Shown: positions 41,186-51,153, counted from the stretch's first letter. The stretch is 64,000 nucleotides of DNA from Amycolatopsis suaedae (GCF_004214935.1 NZ_SFCC01000003.1:310001-374000), one strand, 5' to 3'. The notes: a model not told the origin generated them from the sequence alone. Numbers and translations are program-made.

Positions 41186-42211
41186 GTGTCTTCCCGGGTG
41201 CACGTTCGCCGCGCTGCCGTCGCGCTGCTCGCCGTGAGTGCAGTGACTGCCGCGTGCGCACCGGTACCCGAGGTGCCCGCCGCGCCGGCCCTGCCCGCGG
41301 GCGCCGCGGCTGCACCCGCGAAGGCGGCCGCGGGGCCCGGGGGCGGCATACTGACCGCCGGCAGTCCACTGTTCGCTCAGAACGTCCCCAACGCGAATGC
41401 CGCGAAGAACTTCGGAGTCGCCAGTGGCGTTGTCGAGGTGCGTAGCAGCACCCTCCAGACGATCGCGTTGAAGGCCGACGGCAGCATCGTGGTGTTCAAC
41501 GACAACAACTTCGGCCAGAAACAGATACCGGCCCAGGCGATGCCCGCGACCGCCGTGGCCTCCGGGTTCGGGCATCTGCTGGCTCTGAAGGACGGTCGGG
41601 TCCATGCCTGGGGGAGCACGTTGTTCGGCGTCACCGAGGTCCCGGCGGCCGCCCGGTCAGGTGTGGTGGCCATCTCCTCGAAGAACCTGCACAACCTGGC
41701 GTTGCGAAACGACGGGAGCGTGGTCAGCTGGGGTAACCGCACCGATGTTCCGGCCGAAGCCCGCTCAGGTGTCACCGCCGTCGCCGCGGGTGGCGATCAC
41801 AGTCTGGCGCTGAAGGGTGGCGGAGTCATCGCCTGGGGGAGCAACCGGCACGGGCAAGCCACGGTGCCGCCGCAGGCCCGGTCGGGAGTAAAGGCCATCG
41901 CGGCCGGATGGAACCACAATCTGGTTCTGAAGGAGGACGGCACGCTCGTCGCCTGGGGGTACAACGCCAACTGTGAGGCCACCTTGCCCACGCCAGCTCC
42001 GTCCGGTGTGGTGGCGATCTCCGCCGGAGTGGAACACAACGCGGTACTGCTGGACACCGGTGTCGTGAAGGCATGGGGAGGCAACACGGGGTTCGGTCCC
42101 ACCTGCAACATGAACCGTCCGGTGCCGGTGAAGCCCGCGGGTAACACGGCGGTGGCCGTCGAGGCCGGCGCCCGCAGCACCGCCGTGCTCTACCAACTGC
42201 CGTTCCCCTGA
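41186..42211 (+). CDS. Secreted RCC1-repeat lipoprotein
   Basis: This 341-residue protein has a lipoprotein signal (VALLAVSAVTAAC, lipobox TAAC), a Pro/Ala-rich linker and about six RCC1-type beta-propeller blades, each with an ALKxDGxVxxWG-like core (ALKDGRVHAWGST, ALRNDGSVVSWGN, VLKEDGTLVAWGY). RCC1 propellers are protein-interaction scaffolds; the role here is unknown. GTG at 41186 is chosen because it begins the signal peptide; the longer frame from 41081 would include the operator-like palindromes. Confidence 0.82.
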   Translation: MSSRVHVRRAAVALLAVSAVTAACAPVPEVPAAPALPAGAAAAPAKAAAGPGGGILTAGSPLFAQNVPNANAAKNFGVASGVVEVRSSTLQTIALKADGSIVVFNDNNFGQKQIPAQAMPATAVASGFGHLLALKDGRVHAWGSTLFGVTEVPAAARSGVVAISSKNLHNLALRNDGSVVSWGNRTDVPAEARSGVTAVAAGGDHSLALKGGGVIAWGSNRHGQATVPPQARSGVKAIAAGWNHNLVLKEDGTLVAWGYNANCEATLPTPAPSGVVAISAGVEHNAVLLDTGVVKAWGGNTGFGPTCNMNRPVPVKPAGNTAVAVEAGARSTAVLYQLPFP

Positions 42212-42291
42212 CCGGCGCAGGACACCAGGTTCTCGCCACCGTTGGTCGTGACCGAGGCCTCCCCGCTCGGGATCGCTGAGGCGGTCTTCGG

Positions 42292-43293
42292 CTAAGCCGC
42301 TGCCCTGAGACCCGCGACCAGCTCGTAGGAACGACGGCGGTCGGCCTCGTCGTGGACCATCGTGGTGATCATGATCTCGTTCGCGCCGGTGTCGGCCAGT
42401 AGCTTGTCCAGTCCCTTGTGGACGGTCTCGGGCGAGCCGATGATCTGGCTGTCGAAGCGGTCGGCGACGAACGACTCCTCGATGGGGGAGTACTCGTAGG
42501 CCGCGGCCTCCTCCGGTGTCGGCAGCGGGATCGGCCTGCCCTTGCGCAGGCTCAGGAACGACAGCGCGCTGGGACCGGCGAGGTAGCGGGCCCGCTCGTC
42601 GGTCTCGGCGCACAGGACCGACGCGCCGAGCATGACGTAGGGCTCGTCGAGGACCTTGGAGGGCTGGAACGAGTCGCGGTACAGCGCGACCGCGGGCAGT
42701 GTGTTCTCCGCGCTGAAGTGGTGCGCGAACGAGAACGGCAGCCCCAGCGCCCCGGCCAGGCGCGCGGAGAAGCCGCTGGAGCCGAGCAGCCAGATCGGCG
42801 GGCCGTAGCCCTGCGCCGTGACGGCGGTGACCGGGCCGGTGACGGCCGGGTCGAAGTAGTCCATCAGCTCCCGCAGCTTCTGCGGGAAGTCGTCGGCCGA
42901 CAGCCCGGCCGGACCACGCAGCGCGAGCGCGGTGCGCTGGTCGGTGCCCGGGGCGCGGCCGAGGCCGAGGTCGATACGGCCGGGGAAGAACGCCTCCAGC
43001 GTGCCGAACTGCTCGGCCACGACCAGCGGCGCGTGGTTGGGCAGCATGACCCCGCCCGAGCCCACCCGGATCCGCTCGGTGGCCGCCGCGACCTGCCCGA
43101 TCAGCACCGACGTCGCCGAACTGGCGATGCCCGGCATGTTGTGGTGCTCGGCCAGCCAGTAGCGGTGGTAGCCGAGCTGCTCGGTGTACCTGGCCAGCTC
43201 GACGCTGGCGCGCAGCGCGGCGCGTGCGTCGGAGCCCGCGGACACCGGGGCGAGGTCGAGTACGGACAGCGGGATGTCGGACAGTGAGCTCAC
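42292..43293 (-). CDS. LLM-class (luciferase-like) flavin-dependent oxidoreductase
   Basis: This 333-residue TIM-barrel flavin monooxygenase of the MsnO8/YvbT-like group shows [13 protein letters not shown] at the start, [50 protein letters not shown] (family block) and [23 protein letters not shown]. It uses reduced FMN supplied by a partner; the substrate is unknown. GTG at 43293 is used; GTG at 43295 would be out of frame. Confidence 0.9.
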   Translation of the reverse strand: MSSLSDIPLSVLDLAPVSAGSDARAALRASVELARYTEQLGYHRYWLAEHHNMPGIASSATSVLIGQVAAATERIRVGSGGVMLPNHAPLVVAEQFGTLEAFFPGRIDLGLGRAPGTDQRTALALRGPAGLSADDFPQKLRELMDYFDPAVTGPVTAVTAQGYGPPIWLLGSSGFSARLAGALGLPFSFAHHFSAENTLPAVALYRDSFQPSKVLDEPYVMLGASVLCAETDERARYLAGPSALSFLSLRKGRPIPLPTPEEAAAYEYSPIEESFVADRFDSQIIGSPETVHKGLDKLLADTGANEIMITTMVHDEADRRRSYELVAGLRAAA

Positions 43294-43330
43294 ACGATTG
43301 CCAACGCGCAGGCCTCCGGGAAGCTTCCCG

Positions 43331-45448
43331 CTAACACCAGTCCGAGTCGGAGGCCAGTACGGTCAGCTGCTGGGTCGCCCGGGTCAGCGCCACGTACAGC
43401 ACGCGGCGGCCGGTCGTGGACTCGGTGATCAGCTCGGTCGGCTCGACCAGCACCACCGCGTCGTATTCCAGCCCCTTCGAGTCGAGGCTGCCGACGACCT
43501 TGAGCCGCTCGTCGGTGTGCCCGGCCAGCCAGCCCTCGATCTCCGGCACCCTGTCCATGGCGCAGATGACGCCGACCGTGCCCTCGACCGCGTCCAGCAG
43601 CTCCTTGGCCGCCGCCCGCACCGACCCGTCCAGCGTGGCCGGCTCCACGGTCCGCACCTCGGGCACCAGGCCGGTGGTTCGCACGGCGTGCGGCAGCTCG
43701 CCCTCCGCGGCCGTCCCGGCGACGACCCGCGCCGCCAGGTCGAAGATCTCCGCCGAGTTGCGGTAGTTCGTCCGCAGCGTGTACCGCCTGCGAGCGGTCC
43801 GCGCGCCGAACGCCTGGTCACGGGCCTGCGCGGCCTCGGCCGGATCCGGCCAGGAACTCTGCACCGGGTCGCCGACGACGGTCCAGCTGGCGTACTTGCC
43901 CCGCCTGCCCACCATCCGCCACTGCATGGGCGAGAGGTCCTGCGCCTCGTCGACGACGATGTGCGAGTACTCGTCGTAGTGCTCCGGCCGCTGCGGCCCG
44001 GTACCGGTGCTGCCGCGCTGCGTCGGCGCCGCGTCCAGCTCGACCTGCTGGACCCTGCGGCGACGCTTCGGCGGCGGGCCGATCAGCACCCGCAGCTCGT
44101 CGAGCAGCGCGACGTCGGCCACCGACCAGCCACGTGAACGGTCGGCGAACGACGCGGCCAGCGCGCTGATCTCATCCCGGTTCAGCAGGCCCTTGCCCGC
44201 CCTGGCCAGGCGCGGCTCGTCGGCGAGCCAGCGCAGCACCTCGGCGGGGCTCAGCACCGGCCACCAGACCACCAGGAACCGGTGGAAGTCGATCCGCTCG
44301 CCCAGCTCGGTGATCAGCTCGGCCCGGTCGACCGGCCGGTCCTCGGCGTGTTCCTCGGCCTTGTCGGCCAGTGCCTCCAGCAGCGTCTCCGCCGCCCGGA
44401 CCCGGGACCGGTTCGGCGGGCCACCCTGGACGTGCACCTTGCGGCGCACCTTCTCCAGCTCCTTGGCGGTGAGCTTGAGGACCTGGCCCTTGTAGACGAT
44501 CCGCATCTCCGTCGGCACGTCCGGCGGCGTATCCCGCAGCCCGCGCAGCAGGATCTTGCGCATCCGCAGCGAACCCTTGATCGCCGCCAGCCTCGCCGGG
44601 TCCTGGTGCGTGCCCTCGGCGCCGTCGAGCACCTCGCCCAGTGCCCGGAGTTCGACGTTGGTCTCGCCCATCGCGGGCAGCACCCGGGAGATGTAGTTGG
44701 TGAACACCCCGGACGGGCCGACGACCAGCACGCCCGCGCCGCCGAGCTGGCGGCGGTGCCGGTACAGCAGGTACGCGGCCCGGTGCAGCGCCACCGCCGT
44801 CTTGCCGGTGCCCGGCCCGCCGGTGATCTCGGTGACCCCGCGCCACGGCGCCCGGATGACCTCGTCCTGCTCGCGCTGGATGGTGGCGACGATGTCGCGC
44901 ATCTTCTCGCCGCGGGCCCGGCCGAGCGCGGCCATCAGCGCACCCTCGCCGACGATCCGCATGTCGTCCGGGACGGCCTCGGCCATCAGCACGTCGTCGT
45001 CGACGTCCAGCACGGTCTGCCCGGAGCAGCGGATCACCCTGCGCCGCACGACGTCCATCGGTTCCTCGGCGGTGGCCTGGTAGAACGCGGCGGCCGCCGG
45101 TGCGCGCCAGTCGGTGACCAGGTTGTCGAACTCGGCGTCGCGGATGCCCAGCCTGCCGACGTAGACCGCCTCACCGCTGGTCTGATCGAGCCTGCCGAAC
45201 ACCAGGCCCTCGTACTCGGCGTCGAGGGTCTGCAGCTGCTGGTTCGCGTGGTAGACCATCATGTCCCGCTCGAACAGCATCGACGCCTGCTCGAAGACGG
45301 CTTCCCGCTGCGCGCCGTGGCCCAGTTCGTACCCCTTCGCCCGCATGGCCTCGGCCTGGGTACGAAGCTCGGCGAGCCGGGTGTAGACCCGGTCGACATG
45401 GGTCTGTTCGATGGCGATCTCGGCCCGTCTGACCCGAGGTTCCGACAC
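43331..45448 (-). CDS. HelD/HelR-type RNA-polymerase-associated UvrD-like helicase
   Basis: This 705-residue SF1 ATPase has the N-terminal coiled-coil arm typical of HelD proteins ([18 protein letters not shown]). Motifs are Walker [13 protein letters not shown], Walker [25 protein letters not shown] and [13 protein letters not shown]. HelD-type proteins bind RNA polymerase, release stalled complexes, and in actinobacteria (HelR) can displace rifampicin. No rifamycin-associated element (GGGGCTTGC-type repeat) was seen in the 119 bp upstream, so rifamycin induction is not supported by sequence. Confidence 0.9.
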   Translation of the reverse strand: MSEPRVRRAEIAIEQTHVDRVYTRLAELRTQAEAMRAKGYELGHGAQREAVFEQASMLFERDMMVYHANQQLQTLDAEYEGLVFGRLDQTSGEAVYVGRLGIRDAEFDNLVTDWRAPAAAAFYQATAEEPMDVVRRRVIRCSGQTVLDVDDDVLMAEAVPDDMRIVGEGALMAALGRARGEKMRDIVATIQREQDEVIRAPWRGVTEITGGPGTGKTAVALHRAAYLLYRHRRQLGGAGVLVVGPSGVFTNYISRVLPAMGETNVELRALGEVLDGAEGTHQDPARLAAIKGSLRMRKILLRGLRDTPPDVPTEMRIVYKGQVLKLTAKELEKVRRKVHVQGGPPNRSRVRAAETLLEALADKAEEHAEDRPVDRAELITELGERIDFHRFLVVWWPVLSPAEVLRWLADEPRLARAGKGLLNRDEISALAASFADRSRGWSVADVALLDELRVLIGPPPKRRRRVQQVELDAAPTQRGSTGTGPQRPEHYDEYSHIVVDEAQDLSPMQWRMVGRRGKYASWTVVGDPVQSSWPDPAEAAQARDQAFGARTARRRYTLRTNYRNSAEIFDLAARVVAGTAAEGELPHAVRTTGLVPEVRTVEPATLDGSVRAAAKELLDAVEGTVGVICAMDRVPEIEGWLAGHTDERLKVVGSLDSKGLEYDAVVLVEPTELITESTTGRRVLYVALTRATQQLTVLASDSDWC

Positions 45449-45567
45449 GCACTGCTCCTACAGCTCACTAGCCGGGAAGGGGAAGAACGACAATACGCGC
45501 CTACGCCCCCGGCATCACCAACCGGCGGGCAAAAACACAGTCGCGCGGACGCTGGCAGGATGCCGGG

Positions 45568-46125
45568 GTGACCAGGATCGTCGCCGGCAGCGCGGGCGGG
45601 CGCAGGCTCCGTGTGCCGCCCCGGGGGACCCGGCCCACGTCCGAGCGGGTCAGGGAGGCCCTGTTCAACGCGCTCGAGGTGGCCGGTGAGCTGGACGGCG
45701 CCGCCGTGCTGGACCTCTACGCCGGCTCCGGTGCCCTCGGTCTGGAGGCCCTGTCCCGGGGTGCGGGCAGTGCGTTGTTCGTCGAGGCCGACCGCAGGGC
45801 GGCGGCGATCCTGCGGGACAACGTCGCGGCGCTCGGCCTCGGGGGTGAGGTCCGTCACGGCCGGGCCGAGGCGGTGCTGAGCGCCGGTTCCGGTGAGCCG
45901 TTCGACCTGGTGCTGGCCGACCCGCCCTACGACGTCGGCGACGCCGAGCTGACCGGCGTCCTGACGGCGCTGACGGCCGGCCGGTGGCTGGCCGGGGGCG
46001 CGCTGGTGATCGTCGAGCGGGCGACGCGGGCGGGGGAGCCGCCGTGGCCGGCCGGGCTGGCCGCGCTGCGCGTCCGGCGTTACGGCGACACCGCCCTGCA
46101 CTGGGCCGAGTTCACCGGCGCTTGA
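45568..46125 (+). CDS. rsmD: 16S rRNA (guanine966-N2)-methyltransferase
   Basis: This 185-residue SAM-dependent enzyme methylates G966 of 16S rRNA. Motifs are the N-terminal RIVAGSAGGRRLRVP, the SAM site VLDLYAGSGALGLEALSRGA and the catalytic DPPY. GTG at 45568 is used. It is followed 13 bp later by coaD, the standard bacterial arrangement. Confidence 0.96.
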   Translation: MTRIVAGSAGGRRLRVPPRGTRPTSERVREALFNALEVAGELDGAAVLDLYAGSGALGLEALSRGAGSALFVEADRRAAAILRDNVAALGLGGEVRHGRAEAVLSAGSGEPFDLVLADPPYDVGDAELTGVLTALTAGRWLAGGALVIVERATRAGEPPWPAGLAALRVRRYGDTALHWAEFTGA

Positions 46126-46138
46126 TACCGTCCGCGCC

Positions 46139-46612
46139 ATGCGGCGTGCGGTCTGTCCCGGCTCCTACGACCCGGCGACGAACGGTCATCTGGACGTCAT
46201 CGAGCGCGCGTCGGCGCTGTTCGACGAGGTCGTCGTGGCGGTACTGGTCAACCAGAACAAGAAGGGCCTGTTCGCCATCGAGGAACGGCTCGACCTGCTC
46301 AGGGAGATCACCTCGGAGCTGCCGAACGTGCGGGTCGACTCCTGGCAGGGCCTGCTGGTCGACTACTGCGTGCAGAACGACATCGCCTCGATCGCCAAGG
46401 GGGTGCGGGTGGTCAGCGACTTCGACTACGAGCTGCAGATGGCGCAGATGAACCGCAGGCTGACCGGCGTCGAGACGCTGTTCATGCCGACCAGCCCCGA
46501 GTACAGCTTCCTGTCCAGCTCGCTGGTCAAGGAGGTCGCCGCGCACGGCGGCGACGTCTCCCACCTGGTGCCGGAAACGGTCCACAAGCGCCTCCTGCAG
46601 AAGTTCGCCTGA
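46139..46612 (+). CDS. coaD: Phosphopantetheine adenylyltransferase
   Basis: This 157-residue enzyme makes dephospho-CoA from 4'-phosphopantetheine and ATP, the penultimate step of CoA synthesis. The nucleotidyltransferase motif GSYDPATNGHLDVIERA (TxGH) is present, as is the C-terminal PEYSFLSSSLVKEVA. Full family length. A family hairpin follows as likely terminator. Confidence 0.97.
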   Translation: MRRAVCPGSYDPATNGHLDVIERASALFDEVVVAVLVNQNKKGLFAIEERLDLLREITSELPNVRVDSWQGLLVDYCVQNDIASIAKGVRVVSDFDYELQMAQMNRRLTGVETLFMPTSPEYSFLSSSLVKEVAAHGGDVSHLVPETVHKRLLQKFA

Positions 46613-46630
46613 CTCGCGCCTGACCGTCCA

Positions 46631-46686
46631 AGCACGTGAAGGCCACCTTCATTACGTCTCACGTGGTGAAGGTGGCCTTCACGTGC
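46631..46686. terminator. Hairpin after coaD
   Basis: Arms 46631-46656 and 46661-46686 (core CACGTGAAGGCCACCTTCA) pair with two mismatches. The hairpin lies 18 bp after the coaD stop and before a separately promoted gene. It is a member of the dispersed hairpin family. Confidence 0.7.
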
Positions 46687-46788
46687 TTTGAGCCGTTGGG
46701 CGAGGTGTAGCCCGATCGGTGGCGTCCGCTCGTCGGTAGTTCATCCGCACGTCCCCCGTTGATCACTGGATCGGGTTACGGTCCGAAA

Positions 46789-47205
46789 ATGACCAACTAC
46801 CGTTCCCGCATCACCGCGATTCTCGTCGCGTTCGTCGTCGCGCTGCTGGGCGGCTTCGGAGCAGGCGTGTCGGCAGCCGAGCCCGCCGGCCCCGCCGGGG
46901 TCCAGGCCGACTGCGGCGACACCTCCGGCTTCCGCAAGACGCCGCTGTCGCAACTGCCCAGCCAGGCCACCGACACCTACAACCTCATCCGCAAGGGCGG
47001 CCCGTACCCGTACCCGCAGGACGACACCGTGTTCCAGAACCGGGAGCGGCTGCTGCCGCTGTGCGCCAGCGGCTACTACCGCGAGTACACCGTCAAGACC
47101 CCCGGCAGCCCGGACCGCGGCGCCCGCCGGATCGTCAAGGGCAAGGGCAACGAGTTCTTCTACACCCGCGACCACTACCGCAGCTTCGTGCTGATCACCT
47201 TCTGA
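46789..47205 (+). CDS. Secreted guanyl-specific ribonuclease (RNase Sa/barnase family)
   Basis: This 138-residue protein has a signal peptide (AILVAFVVALLGGFGAGVSA) and a mature RNase Sa-like domain of about 95 residues. Family features are LPSQATDTYNLIRKGGPYPYPQDDTVFQNRE with the catalytic Glu in NRE (shown as a family block), YREYTVKTPG, GARRIVKG with the Arg, and YTRDHYRSF with the catalytic His. Cys pairs bracket the fold as in RNase Sa. No barstar-like inhibitor gene is visible nearby, which is acceptable for an exported enzyme. ATG at 46789 begins the signal peptide. Confidence 0.9.
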   Translation: MTNYRSRITAILVAFVVALLGGFGAGVSAAEPAGPAGVQADCGDTSGFRKTPLSQLPSQATDTYNLIRKGGPYPYPQDDTVFQNRERLLPLCASGYYREYTVKTPGSPDRGARRIVKGKGNEFFYTRDHYRSFVLITF

Positions 47206-47318
47206 GCGGCACCCCGGGCCCCGGGCGCCACGCCCGGGGCCTGACCTGCGAGCCAATCCCGCCGGAAGCGGGCAGACTGGAGGAGGCAGACGAGGGATCA
47301 GGTGTTGAGGGAGTAGCC

Positions 47319-48047
47319 GTGTACCGCGTGTTCGAAGCGCTCGACGAGCTCGTCACCATCGTGGAAGAGGCTCGCGGCGTACCGATGACCTCCAGTTGCG
47401 TGGTGCCGCGCGGTGACGTGCTGGAGCTGCTCGACGACGTGCGGGACGCGCTACCTGCCGAGGTCGACGACGCGCAGGATGTCCTGGACAAGCGCGACGA
47501 GCTGATCTCGACGGCCCGCCAGGAGGCCGAGACCACCGTCAGCACCGCCAACTCCGACGCCGAGCGCACGCTCGCCGACGCGAACGCCGAGGCCGAGCGC
47601 CTGGTCGCGGACGCGCGGGCACGCGCGGAGCAGATGGTCGCCGACGCCCGCGACGAGGCCGACCGCACGGTGGCTGCCGGGCAGGCCGAGTACCAGAACC
47701 TCACCGAGCGGTCCCGGGCCGAGTCCGAGCGGATGATCCAGGCAGGCCGCGACGCCTACGACCGGGCCATCGACGAGGGCCGTGCCGAGCAGGCCAGGCT
47801 GGTCGCGCAGACCGAGGTGGTACAGGCCGCGCACGCCGAGGCGGCCCGCATCGTCGACGAGGCACACAACGAGGCCGACCGTCAGCGTGCCGACTGCGAC
47901 GCCTACGTCGACGGCAAGCTCGCCGAGTTCTCCGAGCTGCTCTCGACGACGCTGCGCACGGTCGACTCGGGCCGCAACCACCTGCGTGCGCCGAGCGCGC
48001 CGCTGGGCGGCGGTGGCCGTACCCCGCTGTACGACTACCAGGCCTGA
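47319..48047 (+). CDS. sepIVA: Septum regulator SepIVA (DivIVA-domain coiled-coil protein)
   Basis: This 242-residue protein closely matches mycobacterial SepIVA (Rv2927c): VYRVFEALDELVTIVEEARGVPMTSSCVVPRGDVLELLDD at the N-terminus (family block), then a long Ala/Glu-rich coiled coil (about 60-215) and VDGKLAEFSELLSTTLRTV. It is a cytoplasmic protein that helps direct septum and cell-wall growth. GTG at 47319 follows GAGGGAG. The gene order sepIVA-DUF177-rpmF-rnc-mutM is conserved in actinobacteria. Confidence 0.93.
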   Translation: MYRVFEALDELVTIVEEARGVPMTSSCVVPRGDVLELLDDVRDALPAEVDDAQDVLDKRDELISTARQEAETTVSTANSDAERTLADANAEAERLVADARARAEQMVADARDEADRTVAAGQAEYQNLTERSRAESERMIQAGRDAYDRAIDEGRAEQARLVAQTEVVQAAHAEAARIVDEAHNEADRQRADCDAYVDGKLAEFSELLSTTLRTVDSGRNHLRAPSAPLGGGGRTPLYDYQA

Positions 48048-48118
48048 CCCGCGTAGTCTTGTGAGGTTGCGCGCCGTACGGCACGCAGAGAACGTCGACC
48101 CTTTCACGTGAAGTAGAG

Positions 48119-48700
48119 ATGCCTGAGAACAAGACGGACCCGCGTGGTCCCTGGGTGGTCGACACCCGTGAACTGGGGCGCCGTGCCGGCCTGTCCCGTG
48201 CTGTCCGCCGGGAGGCGACGGTGGACGCCGAACTCGGTGTCCCCGACGTGATCGTCGTGCCCGCCGGTGCCACGGTCGAGCTGGACCTGCTGCTGGAGTC
48301 GGTGGTCGAGGGTGTGCTGGTGACCGGCACGGCGGTCGCGCCGCTGGCTGGCACCTGTGCGCGGTGCCTCGACCCGCTCACCGACGAGGTGGAGGTCGAC
48401 CTCACCGAGCTGTTCGCCTACCCGAACTCCACCACGGAGGCGACCACCGACGAGGACGAGGTCAGCAGGCTGGTCGACGACCGGATCGACCTGGAGCCGC
48501 TGGTGCGTGACGCGGTGGTGCTGGCCCTGCCGCTGGTACCGCTGTGCCGCGAGGACTGCCCGGGGCTGTGTCCCGAGTGCGGTCGCAAGTGGGTCGATCT
48601 CGAGCCCGGACACGGGCATGAGACCATAGACCCTCGGTGGGCAGCGTTGGCCGATCGCCTCGGCGACGACCGCCCTTCCGGCGAGTCTCCGGACAAGTAG
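48119..48700 (+). CDS. YceD/DUF177 family protein
   Basis: This 193-residue protein has the DUF177 domain, which in bacteria and plastids is linked to 23S rRNA accumulation and is commonly encoded before rpmF. The two CxxC pairs (GTCARCLDPL and CREDCPGLCPECGRKW) could bind zinc. ATG at 48119 overlaps no gene; rpmF follows 69 bp later. Confidence 0.9.
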   Translation: MPENKTDPRGPWVVDTRELGRRAGLSRAVRREATVDAELGVPDVIVVPAGATVELDLLLESVVEGVLVTGTAVAPLAGTCARCLDPLTDEVEVDLTELFAYPNSTTEATTDEDEVSRLVDDRIDLEPLVRDAVVLALPLVPLCREDCPGLCPECGRKWVDLEPGHGHETIDPRWAALADRLGDDRPSGESPDK

Positions 48701-48769
48701 CCGACGAGCACAAGCTCGACCCGTGAAGCATGCCCGCACGCGGGCAGATCGTGATGAGGAGAACTAGAC

Positions 48770-48952
48770 GTGGCCGTCCCCAAGCGCAAGATGTCGCGGT
48801 CCAACACGCGCTCGCGCCGCGCCCAGTGGAAAGCCGCTCCGGTGCAGCTCGTGCCCTGCTCGAACCGTGCCTGCAAGCAGCCCAAGCCGCAGCACGTGGC
48901 TTGCCCGACGTGCGGTCAGTACGACGGGCGTCAGGTCGTCGAGCCAGCCTGA
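48770..48952 (+). CDS. rpmF: 50S ribosomal protein L32
   Basis: This 60-residue ribosomal protein reads [20 protein letters not shown] at the N-terminus. It is the zinc-ribbon (C+) form, with Cys in [10 protein letters not shown] and CPTCGQY. The GTG start has GAGGAG about 8 nt upstream. The presence of the four-Cys form matters for zinc economy, since Zur-controlled Cys-free paralogues of ribosomal proteins are common in this phylum; none is in the window. Confidence 0.97.
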   Translation: MAVPKRKMSRSNTRSRRAQWKAAPVQLVPCSNRACKQPKPQHVACPTCGQYDGRQVVEPA

Positions 48953-48966
48953 GGCAGCTGAAGCCG

Positions 48967-49701
48967 ATGGGGGGCAAGTCGCCGACCGGACCACCTGCTG
49001 ATCCCGCGCCGCTGCTCGAGGCGCTCGGCGTCACCCTGGATCCCGAGCTGCTCACTCTGGCGTTGCGACACCGTTCCTTCGCCTACGAGAACGGCGGTCT
49101 CGCGCCGAACGAGCGGCTCGAGTTCCTCGGTGACGCCGTGCTCGGGCTGGTGGTCACCGACCACCTCTACCGCACGCACCCCGAACTGCCCGAGGGGCAG
49201 CTCGCGAAGCTCCGCGCCAGCGTGGTGAACATGCACGCGCTGGCAGGCGTCGCCCGTGGCCTCGGCGAGGGCGGCCTCGGTGCCCACCTGCTGCTGGGCA
49301 AGGGCGAGGAGATGACCGGCGGCCGGGACAAGGCGAGCATCCTCGCCGACGGCCTGGAGGCCGTCATCGGCGCCGCCTACTTCGAGCACGGCATCGACAC
49401 CGCGCGGGCCCTGGTGCACCGGCTGTTCGACGGCCTGCTTGCCGAGGCGCCGCTGCGGGGCGCCGGACTGGACTGGAAGACCAGCCTGCAGGAACTCACC
49501 GCGTCCTCCGGGCTGGGTGTGCCGGAGTACCGGGTCGAGGACACCGGGCCGGACCACCGCAAGGAGTTCAAGGCCACGGTGCTGGTAGGCGGCCGTTCGC
49601 TCGGCTACGGCGAGGGAACGACCAAGAAGGAAGCCGAGCAGAAGGCCGCCGAGACGGCCTACCGCGCGCTGTCCGAGGAGCAGGGCAAGACCGACGACTG
49701 A
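48967..49701 (+). CDS. rnc: Ribonuclease III
   Basis: This 244-residue double-strand-specific endoribonuclease processes rRNA precursors and other RNAs. The catalytic signature is [14 protein letters not shown] with the second acidic site in [17 protein letters not shown]-terminal dsRNA-binding domain (about 165-235) ends [19 protein letters not shown] at 48967 is chosen, 14 bp after the rpmF stop. Confidence 0.96.
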   Translation: MGGKSPTGPPADPAPLLEALGVTLDPELLTLALRHRSFAYENGGLAPNERLEFLGDAVLGLVVTDHLYRTHPELPEGQLAKLRASVVNMHALAGVARGLGEGGLGAHLLLGKGEEMTGGRDKASILADGLEAVIGAAYFEHGIDTARALVHRLFDGLLAEAPLRGAGLDWKTSLQELTASSGLGVPEYRVEDTGPDHRKEFKATVLVGGRSLGYGEGTTKKEAEQKAAETAYRALSEEQGKTDD

Positions 49702-49706
49702 CTGGG

Positions 49707-50282
49707 GTGACGGCCGTGGCGGCACGGGTCCTGCTGGTAGGTGGTGCGGTGGTGCTCGGCGTGCTCGCCGGGTGTTCGAGCAGTGAGCCGGGTGAGGCCG
49801 TGCCCGCCCCCGGCCCGGCGTCCCCACAGCAGCGCGGTGAGAACCGCCAGCCGCCGTCGCCGCCCCCTTCCGGTCACCCGAGGAGCACGCCCGCCAAGGC
49901 GGTCAAGGCGTGTGAGCTGCTGACCGCCGACGACCTCGGCAGGCTGGCGCTGACGGCGAATCCCCGGCCGGGCGCCCGGGACGACCGCTGCGGCTGGGAG
50001 AACACCGGTGTGCCGGTGAAGTCGCTGTCGATCGACGTCCTGCAGAGCGGGCTCGGCTCGGTGAAGGCCGACGGGGAGGACGCCGAACCCACGGAGCTGA
50101 CCGTCGGAACGCGTCGCGCGCTGAAGCAGGTGCAGGGCGCGAAGGCGTGCTCGGTGTTCGTGGAGAACGGGTCCGGTTCGATCGAGGTCGGGGGCAGGGT
50201 CAACGGGTCCCCCGACGATTCCGCGCAGGCGTGTGCGCTGGCCGAGCAGGCCGCGCCGCTGGTCGCCGCGAAGCTGGGGTGA
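49707..50282 (+). CDS. DUF3558-like lipoprotein
   Basis: This 191-residue lipoprotein has lipobox LAGC after [11 protein letters not shown], a Pro/Ser-rich linker and a domain with two disulfide-like Cys pairs ([39 protein letters not shown]). The pattern CELLTADDL...CxW fits the DUF3558 family common in Pseudonocardiales. Function unknown. It lies between rnc and mutM with gaps of 5 and 4 bp and is probably co-transcribed with them. Confidence 0.85.
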   Translation: MTAVAARVLLVGGAVVLGVLAGCSSSEPGEAVPAPGPASPQQRGENRQPPSPPPSGHPRSTPAKAVKACELLTADDLGRLALTANPRPGARDDRCGWENTGVPVKSLSIDVLQSGLGSVKADGEDAEPTELTVGTRRALKQVQGAKACSVFVENGSGSIEVGGRVNGSPDDSAQACALAEQAAPLVAAKLG

Positions 50283-50286
50283 CGGG

Positions 50287-51153
50287 ATGCCAGAGCTGCC
50301 CGAGGTCGAGGTCGTCCGGCTGGGACTGGAACGGCATGTGGTCGGCAGGACGATCACCGCGGCCGAGGTCCTGCACCCGAGGGCCGTGCGCAGGCACGTC
50401 GCCGGAGCCGGCGACTTCACCGCGCGGCTGGCCGGCCAGACGATCGGTGCCGCGCGGCGCCGGGGCAAGTACCTGTGGCTGGAACTGTCCGGCGGTGACG
50501 CGGTGCTCGCGCACCTGGGCATGAGCGGCCAGATGCTGGTGCAGCCGGACGACGCCGCCGACGAGAAGCACCTGCGGGTGCGCATGCGGTTCGACGACGG
50601 CGGGCCCCAGCTGCGTTTCGTCGACCAGCGCACGTTCGGCGGACTGGCGCTGGCCGACCTGGTGGAGGTCGACGGCGTCGCGCTGCCGGACACCATCGCG
50701 CACATCGCCCGCGATCCGATGGATCCCGCGTTCGACCCGGTGCTGGCCGTGCGTGCGTTGCGGGCGCGGCGGACCGAGGTCAAGCGGGCCCTGCTGGACC
50801 AGACGCTGGTCTCCGGCGTCGGCAACATCTACGCGGACGAGGCGTTGTGGCGGGCCCGGCTGCACTGGGCGCGGCCCACCGACCGGCTGACCGCGAAGCA
50901 GGGCACGGAGCTGCTGCGGGCGGCGACCGAGGTGATGGCGGAGGCGCTGGCCGCGGGCGGCACGAGTTTCGACGCGCTCTACGTCAACGTGAACGGCCAG
51001 TCCGGCTACTTCGACCGCAGCCTGTCCGCCTACGGCCAGGAGGGCAGGCCCTGCCCGCGCTGCGGCACCCCGATCCGCCGCGACCCGTTCATGAACCGCT
51101 CCAGTTTCTCCTGCCCGCGCTGCCAGCGCCGCGCGCGAGTCGTACGTTCCTGA
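50287..51153 (+). CDS. mutM: Formamidopyrimidine-DNA glycosylase
   Basis: This 288-residue bifunctional glycosylase/AP lyase removes 8-oxoguanine and FapyG from DNA. Pro2 and Glu3 of PELPEVE are the catalytic residues; Lys in RRRGKYLWL contacts DNA; the H2TH segment is [15 protein letters not shown]; the zinc finger is [19 protein letters not shown] then CPRCQ. The last six codons (ARVVRS) come from a unit of the intergenic CGCGAGTCGTACGTTC repeat, which has extended the C-terminus. Confidence 0.97.
   Translation: MPELPEVEVVRLGLERHVVGRTITAAEVLHPRAVRRHVAGAGDFTARLAGQTIGAARRRGKYLWLELSGGDAVLAHLGMSGQMLVQPDDAADEKHLRVRMRFDDGGPQLRFVDQRTFGGLALADLVEVDGVALPDTIAHIARDPMDPAFDPVLAVRALRARRTEVKRALLDQTLVSGVGNIYADEALWRARLHWARPTDRLTAKQGTELLRAATEVMAEALAAGGTSFDALYVNVNGQSGYFDRSLSAYGQEGRPCPRCGTPIRRDPFMNRSSFSCPRCQRRARVVRS

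Noticed and set aside
45449..45567. Rifamycin-associated element upstream of the HelR-type gene
   Set aside because: The GGGGCTTGC/GCAAGCCCC inverted repeat was looked for and not found in this interval.
46789..47205. Toxin of a toxin-antitoxin or contact-dependent system
   Set aside because: The RNase has a plain signal peptide, no polymorphic-toxin N-terminal domain, and no inhibitor gene beside it. A simple secreted RNase explains it.
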